Shown in pieces: positions 16,464 through 24,797 of a stretch of 28,790 nucleotides of DNA. The notes under the pieces are model-generated. The model searched no databases. It was not told the DNA's origin and saw only the letters and a list, made by a program, of their open reading frames with translations. Source of the stretch: HGM05232 sp036661515. GTDB lineage: Bacteria; Bacteroidota; Bacteroidia; Bacteroidales; Muribaculaceae. The position numbers and the translations under genes are program-made. Location: NCBI GenBank assembly GCA_036661515.1, contig JAVWYO010000021.1, positions 1 to 28,790 on the forward strand, written 5' to 3'. Numbering within the stretch: the stretch's first letter is position 1; every line of letters begins with the position of its first letter.

Positions 16464-17759
16464 ATGAATTACTTATTCACTTCTGAATCTGTTTCTGAAG
16501 GGCACCCCGATAAGGTTGCCGATCAGATTAGTGATGCACTTCTCGATGAGTTTATGGCTTATGATCCCTCATCTAAAGTAGCATGCGAGACACTCGTCAC
16601 CACAGGGCAAGTAATTGTCGCTGGTGAAGTAAAATCAAACGCTTATATCGACCTAATGGACGTTACTCGAAAGGTAATTAGTCGCATTGGATACAATAAA
16701 AGCGAGTATAAATTTGATGCCGATTCTTGTGGCGTGCTTTCAGCTCTTCATGAGCAAAGTGTAGACATAAATCGTGGCGTAGAGCGCGAAAATGCCGATG
16801 ACCAAGGAGCTGGCGACCAAGGTATGATGTTTGGTTACGCATGTAATGAAACTGAAAATTTCATGCCTCTTTCTCTCGACCTATCTCACCTCCTGCTCAA
16901 AGAACTTGCCAGTATTCGTCGCGAAGAAAAAGTAATGACATATCTTCGCCCCGATGCTAAGAGCCAAGTTACTATCGAATATAGCGACACTGATAACAAA
17001 CCTCAGCGCATTCACACAATAGTAATCAGTACTCAGCACGATGACTTCATTAAGCCTGATAGCGACACCGACGATGCACAGCTTATCGCTGACAAAATTA
17101 TGCTCGACAAGATTTACAACGATGTTCGCGACATTCTTATCCCCCGTGTAAAGGCAACACTTCCTGCAAATCTTCAAGCAATGTTTGACGATAAGCTAAT
17201 ACTACACGTAAATCCGACAGGGAAATTCGTCATCGGAGGGCCTCACGGAGATACAGGACTAACTGGGCGCAAAATCATAGTTGACACCTACGGAGGAAAA
17301 GGAGCACATGGTGGTGGCGCATTTTCGGGAAAAGACCCATCAAAGGTTGACCGTTCAGCCGCTTATGCATCTCGACACATAGCAAAGAACGTTGTTGCAG
17401 CAGGCATTGCCGACGAAATCCTTGTTCAAGTAGCCTACGCCATAGGTGTAGCTCAACCCGTTAGCATATACGTTAACACCTACGGCACAAGCCATGTAGA
17501 ACAAAGTGACGCACAAATTTCGCAAATTCTTAGTGGAATCTTCGATATGCGACCAAACGCAATTGAAAGTCGACTAAAATTACGAAACCCTATTTATGAA
17601 GAGACTGCTGCTTACGGTCATGTAGGACGCACACCAGAAATTGTCGAAAAACATTTCTGCTCAAAATACGAAGGTTCAAAAACTCTTATGGTAGAACTCT
17701 TCACATGGGAGAAACTCGACTATGTTGACATCTTGAAATCGGCATTTGGCATAAATTAG
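16464..17759 (+). CDS. metK: S-adenosylmethionine synthetase
   Basis: The enzyme makes SAM from methionine and ATP. The ATG at 16464 (431 residues, beginning MNYLFTSESVSEGHPDK) is preferred over an in-frame TTG three codons upstream, because family members begin at this point. Signature motifs are SEGHPDK, GAGDQGMMFGYA and the phosphate-loop region GGGAFSGKDPSKVDRSAAY. A charged insertion between the first and central domains makes it slightly longer than E. coli MetK (384), as is common in Bacteroidota. It is transcribed singly and converges on the solute-binding protein gene. I see no SAM-riboswitch-like fold in the 176-base leader region, only the inverted repeat. Confidence 0.97.
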   Translation: MNYLFTSESVSEGHPDKVADQISDALLDEFMAYDPSSKVACETLVTTGQVIVAGEVKSNAYIDLMDVTRKVISRIGYNKSEYKFDADSCGVLSALHEQSVDINRGVERENADDQGAGDQGMMFGYACNETENFMPLSLDLSHLLLKELASIRREEKVMTYLRPDAKSQVTIEYSDTDNKPQRIHTIVISTQHDDFIKPDSDTDDAQLIADKIMLDKIYNDVRDILIPRVKATLPANLQAMFDDKLILHVNPTGKFVIGGPHGDTGLTGRKIIVDTYGGKGAHGGGAFSGKDPSKVDRSAAYASRHIAKNVVAAGIADEILVQVAYAIGVAQPVSIYVNTYGTSHVEQSDAQISQILSGIFDMRPNAIESRLKLRNPIYEETAAYGHVGRTPEIVEKHFCSKYEGSKTLMVELFTWEKLDYVDILKSAFGIN

Positions 17760-17784
17760 CCATAGCGCATAACAGCAAGTTAAC

Positions 17785-17830
17785 AGTAGCAGTGGTCAAT
17801 TAATATATGGCTACTGCTACTTTGTTTATT
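17785..17830 (+). terminator. Terminator after metK
   Basis: AGTAGCAGTGG (17785-17795) and CTACTGCTACT (17811-17821) pair over 11 bases with one G-T, followed by TTGTTTATT. It lies between convergent genes. On the minus strand the stem would form too, but without a T-run. Confidence 0.7.
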
Positions 17831-17831
17831 C

Positions 17832-18638
17832 TTACTTGAAGTAGCGACGATATAGCGATTGATATTGTGGGGTTGGTTTTACTTGTTTTAACCAACTATT
17901 AATGCTGTCACGCAGAGGTGCTTCGTTTAGCTTTAATGCCCACGACTGAAATTGAGTGAAACTTACGTCGGTGTCAATGCTTATTTGGGGATATTCTTTT
18001 GCCATATCACGAGCCACTTTTTCATTAATTACGGCATAATTAATTTCACCAGTTTTTACCATAATAAACAGTTGCTCAGAGCCATATAAATCTTCAGTGG
18101 CAATGTGTATTGTATCTCCAATTTCACGTGATAGATTATTGATGCGAGCCTCAATTGGTGAACCTTTTACAATATACAGGGTGTCGCCAGCAAGATCTAA
18201 TTGACTTTTTATCTTTACATGTCCTAATGAGTCTTTTCGCTGTACGAGGACTTGTCTATCAAGAAATATGGGGTCGGTAAACAGATATGATTTTTTATAT
18301 TCAGAGGTAACAGGGAACTGAGCAACTATTATTTTATATTTGCCCAAATTCAAGTCGTCGAGGCTCTTTTGCAATGTAACTATTGGGTGGAATTTGATAG
18401 TAACGCCACCTTTACGCGCCAACATTCTTAATAGGTCGTAATTAAACCCTCCAAGCGTGTCGGCATACATAAAACAAGATAGAGGGGAATACTCAATTGC
18501 CACATCTATGGTATCGCCACCACTTGCTACAAAAGTAGTATTATTTGACTTACCACAATGGCTCAGCATCACCATTAACGATATTGTAACGGCTAATAGA
18601 ATGACGTATATTATTATTTTAGGTTTTGGTAGCATCAT
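17832..18638 (-). CDS. Solitary periplasmic solute-binding protein (family 3), probable lipoprotein
   Basis: The 268-residue protein has an N-terminal hydrophobic helix ending in LSHC (Cys28), resembling a lipobox although His before the Cys is unusual. The remainder shows the two-lobed amino-acid-binding (SBP_bac_3) pattern: an IAIEYSPL-like first strand, GGFNYDLLRMLA, DLNLGKYKIIVAQFPVTSEYKKSYLFTDP, and a C-terminal helical PQYQSLYRRYF segment. No permease or ATPase gene is adjacent, so a complete ABC importer is not visible. It starts 11 bases after the large putative porin ends and is probably cotranscribed with it. It may be a sensor or a partner of the outer-membrane protein; a membrane-bound murein hydrolase-like regulator domain is another possibility. 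Ligand unknown. Confidence 0.78.
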   Translation of the reverse strand: MMLPKPKIIIYVILLAVTISLMVMLSHCGKSNNTTFVASGGDTIDVAIEYSPLSCFMYADTLGGFNYDLLRMLARKGGVTIKFHPIVTLQKSLDDLNLGKYKIIVAQFPVTSEYKKSYLFTDPIFLDRQVLVQRKDSLGHVKIKSQLDLAGDTLYIVKGSPIEARINNLSREIGDTIHIATEDLYGSEQLFIMVKTGEINYAVINEKVARDMAKEYPQISIDTDVSFTQFQSWALKLNEAPLRDSINSWLKQVKPTPQYQSLYRRYFK

Positions 18639-18649
18639 CTCTCGCTATT

Positions 18650-20617
18650 TTAATTTGCAAAGTCGATAGAAATACCTAATTGAAATTTACTTGGATTTAG
18701 CGGATAATGAGGCATCGAGAAATAATTTTTGCTAAACCAGCCTTGATTTAAATGAGAATATAAAACATAAAATCGCGTCTTTTTCAACTTGAAGTTGGCA
18801 TAAGCATTCATAAATGGATAATTTCCTATTTCTATCTCATCTTGCGTGTGAAATGTCATAGTAGCAGGATTGTAGGACGGAGCCTTATACTTTGTGTAAT
18901 AGTTACAGTCAATACCAAGTTGTACATTTAGCACTTTTGCAAATCGAAATTGTAGAAACATATTTGAATATATTGCCAGCTTAGGAAGAGGCAATATTTT
19001 ATCGTTCGAAGAAGTTTGATATGTAATATCATTATTCCAGTTGAAAATGCCAAATTTTAGATTTTGCTTGAGTGTAGCACTAAATACCTGAATACTACCA
19101 CCAAATTGAGCCACAGAACCTTGATTATTGAAGTATATGAAATTTTGAATATTTTCAAATCCTACGTTTAGGTTTGAGCCCGTGTGAGGAATATTAAGCT
19201 CGCCTCCAGCTCTAACACTCCGAGTCTTGCCAAAATCATTATTCCATACGTAGTGATTAGAAAAGTAATGTTGCACGAAATAAGGAGCTGCTTTGTTTTT
19301 AAAATAGCCATATCCCGTAATTCTTACAGTGTCGCCAAGAAGTTTGAATTTTGTTGAAACATCTCCAGTAACATCGATGTCGCCGGCCACCGTGCCAATT
19401 ATTCCGAATTGCGCATTTGCATTATATGTGAGTATCGACCCTCGTTGCTTAGTGAGTTGACCGCCGACCCACAATAAATTTTCGCTTCCTGTTTGTGGAA
19501 CTTTAATATTAGGGAATGGAGTTAATAGAGGGTTTCTATTAGGCTTATTAAGTGCCGAGTCCGACGTTTGCGTATAGCGTCTAATCTCGTATGTTGCATA
19601 GGCAGCAAGTCCAAATTTGGCATACTTATGAAATCCCTCCAATAGAGATATGCCGAGAGTATTTGACATCTTCCAATATCTCGTTTCATCATTTGTCCCC
19701 CCAAGATTTAGATAGGTAGTTTTAAAAAATGATGTGTCTTGCTTGGCATCTGAGTTTAGGAATAAGTGCTTTCCTTTTTGATAATTAAAAGTCCAAATAA
19801 AACTTGTTACAGGGATATATGTCTTGTAAACGATAGAGTCATTAAGAGAGTCTTTTTCTTCGTGATAATATCCTACTTTATATCGCTGGTTAAGATAAAT
19901 TTGCTGACCAATGACCCGAGAATGTGCGCCCGTGAGATTAGTGGGTATCGTTTTAGGATCGATAGATGCTTGCCCCCCTTGCAATTTAGCAGGGTCGGTT
20001 ATATAAAGGTCGTCAGTGATACCTCCATTTTCTTTATTCAAGAAGTTGTAATTATTGAAAAAAGCCTGTGCTTCATATCTATCTCCTATGTATGAGCCAA
20101 ATACACGCCATGTGAAATCTTTATCGGCTTGAAAATCATATCCACCTTTAGAGTATAGATAATCTAACGCAGCACCAATCTGTATGCTTTTATTGACATT
20201 ACCAGAGAATACCGCTCTCAATCGGTCTTGTACGCTATTTTTATCACCACCCGTATTATATGATAAGAGCGTCATTGGAATGCGCGTGTTGTAGTATTTT
20301 TGTGTGGCAATCGAAGGAATCCAAGCCGAAAGAGCATCTTCAAAGAAAAAAGTAGAGATTGGCTGACGTTGAAAAAATATTTGATTTTGTCCCTCAGCAC
20401 CCAAGTTTCCAGTAGTAGCATAGGCAGGACTAACAGCCGAAGGCACTGCTTGCAGGAAGTAATTATATTGCAAAGTGTCGATAGTGCTTGCATATCGTTG
20501 ACCCAGAGGCTCTGTAATAGTCCACGCATAAGAAGGCGCAAGTTTCGCATTTCTTGCTGCAAAAGCCTGAGAAATCATCGTAACTACGATGATTATATAT
20601 AGTAATATTCTTTTCAT
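18650..20617 (-). CDS. Large putative outer-membrane porin (Porin_10-like)
   Basis: The 655-residue protein has a signal peptide (cleavage near AFA, residue 20) and then a beta-barrel-like sequence of alternating aromatic and polar residues (e.g. YEAQAFFNNYNFLNK, LNVGFENIQNFIYFN, TRFYVLYSHLNQGWF). This matches the Bacteroidota 'putative porin' family in length and style. The last strand ends FQLGISIDFAN, a C-terminal aromatic-x-N pattern compatible with barrel assembly. The ATG is only nine bases after a -7 box, so the transcript may be nearly leaderless. It is followed after 11 bases by a lipoprotein-like solute-binding protein. Substrate unknown. Confidence 0.85.
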   Translation of the reverse strand: MKRILLYIIIVVTMISQAFAARNAKLAPSYAWTITEPLGQRYASTIDTLQYNYFLQAVPSAVSPAYATTGNLGAEGQNQIFFQRQPISTFFFEDALSAWIPSIATQKYYNTRIPMTLLSYNTGGDKNSVQDRLRAVFSGNVNKSIQIGAALDYLYSKGGYDFQADKDFTWRVFGSYIGDRYEAQAFFNNYNFLNKENGGITDDLYITDPAKLQGGQASIDPKTIPTNLTGAHSRVIGQQIYLNQRYKVGYYHEEKDSLNDSIVYKTYIPVTSFIWTFNYQKGKHLFLNSDAKQDTSFFKTTYLNLGGTNDETRYWKMSNTLGISLLEGFHKYAKFGLAAYATYEIRRYTQTSDSALNKPNRNPLLTPFPNIKVPQTGSENLLWVGGQLTKQRGSILTYNANAQFGIIGTVAGDIDVTGDVSTKFKLLGDTVRITGYGYFKNKAAPYFVQHYFSNHYVWNNDFGKTRSVRAGGELNIPHTGSNLNVGFENIQNFIYFNNQGSVAQFGGSIQVFSATLKQNLKFGIFNWNNDITYQTSSNDKILPLPKLAIYSNMFLQFRFAKVLNVQLGIDCNYYTKYKAPSYNPATMTFHTQDEIEIGNYPFMNAYANFKLKKTRFYVLYSHLNQGWFSKNYFSMPHYPLNPSKFQLGISIDFAN

Positions 20618-20626
20618 TTATGCCTG

Positions 20627-20673
20627 CAAAGATAAATATTTATTCTCTATAACAAGCTCGTAACAATGTTATA
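20627..20673 (-). promoter_or_regulatory. Promoter with overlapping dyad for the porin-binding protein pair
   Basis: On the minus strand the -7 box TATCTTTG occupies 20634-20627. A possible -33 CTTG lies at 20656-20653 with 18-base spacing. TATAACA / TGTTATA arms (20648-20654, 20667-20673) form a perfect dyad across the -33 region, and a smaller palindrome TAACAATGTTA lies at 20661-20671. These suggest an operator, but the region is AT-rich. Confidence 0.5.
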
Positions 20674-20690
20674 ATTACTCAAGTAGATGT

Positions 20691-21272
20691 CTATCCTATT
20701 TTTATACCAGAGAATCCCATGAAAGCCATAGCAAGAAGCCCTGCAGTGATGAGCGCAATAGGCACACCTTTCATTGGTTTAGGAATCTTAGAAATTGCAA
20801 GTTGTTCTCTAATTCCTGCAAAAATTACGAGTGCAAGCGTGAAACCTAATGCAGTAGATACTGCATAGGTGAGCGATTGCATGAGGTCTAACTTTTTTTG
20901 AATAACAATAAGAGCAATACCGAGTACAGCACAATTTGTTGTGATAAGAGGAAGAAACACGCCCAGCGCTTGATAAAGGGCAGGCATAACTTTCTTCATA
21001 ATTATTTCGAGAATTTGGACAAGTGCCGCAATAACAAGTATAAATACGATTGTTTGCAAGTAAGTAACTCCCAACGGAACAAGGATACAATCTTGCAATA
21101 AAAACGTGACTACGGTAGATAGAGCCATTACAAATGTTACAGCAGTGCCCATGCCAATTGCCGAGCTAATATGTTTTGAAACACCTAAGAATGGACATAT
21201 CCCCAAGAATTGGGCAAATACAATATTATTTACAAATATTGCTGTTATGATTATTGATAAATATGTGAGCAT
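20691..21272 (-). CDS. rnfA: Rnf complex subunit RnfA
   Basis: The 193-residue integral membrane subunit has six predicted helices. The first helix carries NNIVFAQFLGICPFLG with a conserved Cys, and a mid-protein segment has TTNCAVLG; these Cys are iron-binding in the RnfA/RnfE pair. It is homologous to RnfE and NqrE. Rnf passes electrons from reduced ferredoxin to NAD+ while moving Na+ or H+ outward. It is the last gene of the cluster, two bases after rnfE. Confidence 0.95.
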   Translation of the reverse strand: MLTYLSIIITAIFVNNIVFAQFLGICPFLGVSKHISSAIGMGTAVTFVMALSTVVTFLLQDCILVPLGVTYLQTIVFILVIAALVQILEIIMKKVMPALYQALGVFLPLITTNCAVLGIALIVIQKKLDLMQSLTYAVSTALGFTLALVIFAGIREQLAISKIPKPMKGVPIALITAGLLAMAFMGFSGIKIG

Positions 21273-21274
21273 CG

Positions 21275-21859
21275 TTATCTTGTCTTTAAGTGGTTAACTA
21301 ATGCAATTAAAAATCCGAGTACAATAAACGCACCGGGCGCGAGTACAAATATCAGCGAGCCATAATTCTCACTATAAATCGTCATGTCAAATATCTTTCC
21401 TGTACCGAGAAATTCGCGTACAGAGCCAAGAATCGTTAGCCCAAGCGTGAACCCAAGTCCTATTCCAGTGCCATCGAGAATAGAATCGAAAATGCTATTT
21501 TTAGATGCAAAGGCCTCAGCGCGTCCCAATAAAATACAATTTACAACAATCAGAGGAATAAAAATTCCAAGTGTGGCATATAATGCAGGGACATAAGCCT
21601 GCATAAGCATTTGTAAAAGCGTAACAAATGACGCAATAATAACAATAAAAGCAGGAATACGCACCTTGTCGGGAATAAGATTGCGTACCGATGCAATCAC
21701 GGCATTTGAGCATATAAGCACCCCCATTGTTGCAAGTCCCATGCTCATTCCATTAATTGCGCTACTTGTAGTACCAAGAGTTGGGCACATACCGAGTAGT
21801 AATACAAAAGTAGGATTGTTCTGAAATATTCCAGAAAGAAGTATTTTTAATTTATTCAT
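21275..21859 (-). CDS. rnfE: Rnf complex subunit RnfE
   Basis: A 194-residue membrane subunit is obtained from the ATG at 21859 (MNKLKILLSGIFQNN). Its ATGAATAA overlaps the rnfG stop by eight bases, so translation is probably coupled. An in-frame ATG at 21880 would add seven residues and lie further inside rnfG, and is less likely. The helices carry NPTFVLLLGMCPTLG and VVNCILLG, mirroring RnfA with inverted topology. RnfA and RnfE together form the membrane core around an iron centre. Confidence 0.94.
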   Translation of the reverse strand: MNKLKILLSGIFQNNPTFVLLLGMCPTLGTTSSAINGMSMGLATMGVLICSNAVIASVRNLIPDKVRIPAFIVIIASFVTLLQMLMQAYVPALYATLGIFIPLIVVNCILLGRAEAFASKNSIFDSILDGTGIGLGFTLGLTILGSVREFLGTGKIFDMTIYSENYGSLIFVLAPGAFIVLGFLIALVNHLKTR

Positions 21860-22469
21860 TACGTTGCGTGCCTCCATCACGGTATGCTATAAATGCGTCG
21901 GACGCATCTTTTAATGCTCCAAGAAATGCTCGCGAAGATATTGTAGCGGCAGTAATTCCATCTACTGTACCACCATCTTTTGTTACTGTCATATTTTCTT
22001 TTGAGGGGTTTCGCAAGAGAATGCTCTGTCTGTTTTTATCAGTCCTAAACCATTTTTCCATTTTAGAACCCAGTCCAGCCGTTTCGGTATGCTTTAACAC
22101 CTTATAATCAAATATTGAGCCATCAATAGTGAATCCATACATGACTTCAACTTCGCCAGCAAAGCCATTATAAGAAATGCTTTCAACTGCCGCACCAACA
22201 AGCTTATTATTTAATTTTGCAGGATACACCACGATTGTTACGCTATCTTTTGTGCCTTCATGGGCTTTAAAAATAAATTTTTCTGCAATTGGATTATTGT
22301 CGTATTTTGGAGCAACTTTAGTAATAGCTTCGAGTTTTGCCGTGTTTTCGCCCATAGCGATTACATCTTTAGTTATCATATATCCAATGCCTAATATTAG
22401 AGCTGCGATAATCGTTATCAGCCCTAACGAAAGTATCATTTTTAATAGTGATTCTTTATTCTCAGCCAT
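21852..22469 (-). CDS. rnfG: Rnf complex flavoprotein subunit RnfG
   Basis: The 205-residue protein starts MAENKES; an upstream in-frame ATG at 22583 lies inside rnfD and is rejected. One N-terminal membrane helix (about 10-33) anchors a periplasmic FMN-binding domain. The FMN-attachment motif DGITAAT (170-176) predicts phosphoester-linked FMN on Thr176; Ala174 replaces the more usual Gly of (S/T)GAT. The start overlaps the rnfD stop as TAATG and is preceded by GGGAGG, a Shine-Dalgarno-like sequence eight bases away. Confidence 0.94.
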   Translation of the reverse strand: MAENKESLLKMILSLGLITIIAALILGIGYMITKDVIAMGENTAKLEAITKVAPKYDNNPIAEKFIFKAHEGTKDSVTIVVYPAKLNNKLVGAAVESISYNGFAGEVEVMYGFTIDGSIFDYKVLKHTETAGLGSKMEKWFRTDKNRQSILLRNPSKENMTVTKDGGTVDGITAATISSRAFLGALKDASDAFIAYRDGGTQRNE

Positions 22470-23422
22470 TATACTGTCCTCCCTTCTCCAAAACGTTTTG
22501 GCTTTATATAGTGATTTATAAGAGGAGTTAACCCATTCATTATTAAAATAGCAAACGACATTCCTTCGGGATATGCACCCCACTGACGTATTATAATTGT
22601 GATAATTCCTATCATTGCACCATATAGCAACATTCCTTTATGCGTCATCGGCGATGTAACATAATCGGTTGCCATGAATACGGCACCAAGAATAAGACCT
22701 CCTGATAGCAGTTCTACCCATGGATTTATTCCAAGACATAATGAGAAGATAATAGCAGTAGCCATTATCGATATTGGAATGTGCCACGTTATAATTCTAC
22801 GAATTAACAAATATGCAAAACCTATAAGCAAAGCCAGTGCAGCAATTTCCCCCATGCTACCGCCCATATTCCCGAAAAACAGCTTACTAATGTCAACGTC
22901 TGCCGATGTTATTTCGTGCATTTTTAATTTGCCTAATATCGTTGCTCCAGTGGTGGCATCGAGATAAGAAATTCTATTTATTAGAGGTATTGGCCAAGAG
23001 GTCATCTGTGCAGGAAATGATATTAAAAGAAACACACGTCCCACAAGTGCTGGATTAAAGATATTATTACCCAGCCCACCAAATGCCATTTTGCCAATTC
23101 CAATGGCAACGAATGCGCCTATTAGCACTATCCACACAGGTAGGTTTGTTGGAAGGTTAAATGCAAGAAGTATTCCCGTAAGAATTGCTGAGCCGTTATA
23201 TATTGTGGGTGTACCATTAAACATATATCGCTGAATGAGATACTCTGTCATAACACATCCTATTACTGAGGTCAATAGTATTACTATTGCACCAATGCCA
23301 AAGTAATATAGCGCACAAAGGTAGGCAGGTATTAGTGCTATTATTACGCCCCACATACAGCGGCTTATGCTATTTGTTGTGTGTACGTGTGGCGACCCTG
23401 AAATGGTCAATCTGTTAGTCAT
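22469..23422 (-). CDS. rnfD: Rnf complex flavoprotein subunit RnfD
   Basis: The 317-residue multi-helix membrane subunit is related to NqrB. The periplasmic loop motif DATTGAT (155-161) predicts covalently attached FMN at Thr161. The sequence GGLGNNIFNPALVGRVFLL and the late MATDYVTSPMT segment are family hallmarks. Its start follows rnfC by 28 bases and its stop overlaps the rnfG start by one base, indicating cotranslation. Confidence 0.96.
   Translation of the reverse strand: MTNRLTISGSPHVHTTNSISRCMWGVIIALIPAYLCALYYFGIGAIVILLTSVIGCVMTEYLIQRYMFNGTPTIYNGSAILTGILLAFNLPTNLPVWIVLIGAFVAIGIGKMAFGGLGNNIFNPALVGRVFLLISFPAQMTSWPIPLINRISYLDATTGATILGKLKMHEITSADVDISKLFFGNMGGSMGEIAALALLIGFAYLLIRRIITWHIPISIMATAIIFSLCLGINPWVELLSGGLILGAVFMATDYVTSPMTHKGMLLYGAMIGIITIIIRQWGAYPEGMSFAILIMNGLTPLINHYIKPKRFGEGRTV
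22478..22483 (-). promoter_or_regulatory. Shine-Dalgarno-like site of rnfG
   Basis: GGGAGG lies eight bases before the rnfG ATG, inside the end of rnfD. Bacteroidota ribosomes rarely rely on such sites, so it stands out and helps set the start at 22469. Confidence 0.6.
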
Positions 23423-23450
23423 TACTATCTATCTGATGAATATATATAAT

Positions 23451-24797
23451 TTATTTCTTTGAATTTCTCTCTTTAACTAAAGCATTGGCTCTAATTTTAC
23501 CAAGTTTTATATAATCGAGTATTGGACGACTTGCTGGGCAAGAATAAGTACAACAGCCACATTCAATACAGTTTCTAATTTTTTCTTTTTCGGCTTGCTC
23601 TATTTCATCAATTACCGAAAGAGTCATCAAAAGATATGGCTCAAGCCCCATAGGGCAAGCATTGACACAAGCTCCGCACCTAATACATGGCTCTTCTTTT
23701 CGGCGTTGCGCATTTTCTTTTGGGACAAATAATATTCCCGATATACCCTTAATCATTGGCGCTTTTACCGAAACAATAGCTTTACCCATCATTGGTCCGC
23801 CAAGTATTATTTTGCCGGTGTCTTCGGGAATACCTCCAGCAATCTCAATAACATCGCTTAACTGAGTACCGAGCATCACGCGGTAGTTGCCAGGAGCTTT
23901 AAGGCTCTCGCCTGTAATTGTTATCACACGGCTCACTAAAGGCTCACCATATCGCACTGCACGATATACGGCATAAGCGGTGGCAACATTTTGTACAATT
24001 GCACCTGTGGCTATCGGTAATTTGCCCGTTGGAACCTCTTTACGAAGGACAGTTTCAATGAGTTGTTTTTCGCTACCTTGTGGATATTTTACTTTTAGAG
24101 GCAATACGGTGATATGAGGGTCATCTTCAAGAATTTGCATTAGAGATGCGATGGCATCTAACTTATTATTCTCTATTGCGATAACTGCCTTTTTTACTTG
24201 AGAAGCTCGCATGAGAAGTCTCACTCCTTCAACTATCTCGGCGGAATATTCGAGCATAATGGCATCATCATTTGTGAGATAAGGCTCACATTCCACGCCA
24301 TTAATAATAAGGATTTCGGCTTTCATTCCAGGTGGAGGCATTAGCTTTACTTTTGTTGGGAAAGTTGCTCCCCCAAGTCCTACAATCCCCGATTTATCGA
24401 TAATAGACACCAGTTCATCGTGAGTTAATGCACTCACTTCAATATCAGACTTCCGAGTTAGAGTTGTGGAGTTATCGGCAATAACGTCATCATCATCGGC
24501 AACAATTGTCACAGTATCAGCAGGATATCCAAATGCGGTTTTCCACTTATCGATTTTTTTTACTGTTCCACTTATTGATGTGTGAATATTTGCTGACACC
24601 ATGCTACTTGCCTCAGCAATTATATCATATTTCTTAACTTTATCACCAACGTTTACAATACATTTAGCCATAGCACCTATGTGTTGTGAAAAAGTAACGA
24701 CGATTTCACGAGGAGCAGGAATATCTATAATTTTTGCGCCAGCCGTAAGTTTATTTTCTGGGACGTGTATTCCGCCAATTTTGAATGTCTTTAGCAT
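23451..24797 (-). CDS. rnfC: Rnf complex iron-sulfur/flavin subunit RnfC
   Basis: The 448-residue peripheral subunit handles NAD(H) and FMN. GLGGATFPTKVK (140-151) and INGVECEPYLTNDD (165-178) form the NqrF/NuoF-like nucleotide and flavin site. Two [4Fe-4S] motifs follow: Cys371/374/377/381 and Cys410/413/416/420. The C-terminal repeat extension seen in some proteobacterial RnfC is absent, giving the compact form usual in Bacteroidota and Clostridia. The start overlaps the end of rnfB by seven bases and has a perfect AGGAGG six bases upstream, within the last rnfB codons. Confidence 0.96.
   Translation of the reverse strand: MLKTFKIGGIHVPENKLTAGAKIIDIPAPREIVVTFSQHIGAMAKCIVNVGDKVKKYDIIAEASSMVSANIHTSISGTVKKIDKWKTAFGYPADTVTIVADDDDVIADNSTTLTRKSDIEVSALTHDELVSIIDKSGIVGLGGATFPTKVKLMPPPGMKAEILIINGVECEPYLTNDDAIMLEYSAEIVEGVRLLMRASQVKKAVIAIENNKLDAIASLMQILEDDPHITVLPLKVKYPQGSEKQLIETVLRKEVPTGKLPIATGAIVQNVATAYAVYRAVRYGEPLVSRVITITGESLKAPGNYRVMLGTQLSDVIEIAGGIPEDTGKIILGGPMMGKAIVSVKAPMIKGISGILFVPKENAQRRKEEPCIRCGACVNACPMGLEPYLLMTLSVIDEIEQAEKEKIRNCIECGCCTYSCPASRPILDYIKLGKIRANALVKERNSKK

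Noticed and set aside
21868..22521. Plus-strand frames across rnfG and rnfD
   Set aside because: They are shadows of well-supported overlapping rnf genes on the minus strand.
22470..22583. Upstream extension of rnfG to an earlier ATG
   Set aside because: It would overlap rnfD by over 100 bases and adds a sequence unlike RnfG. The ATG at 22469 has a TAATG overlap and a Shine-Dalgarno-like site.
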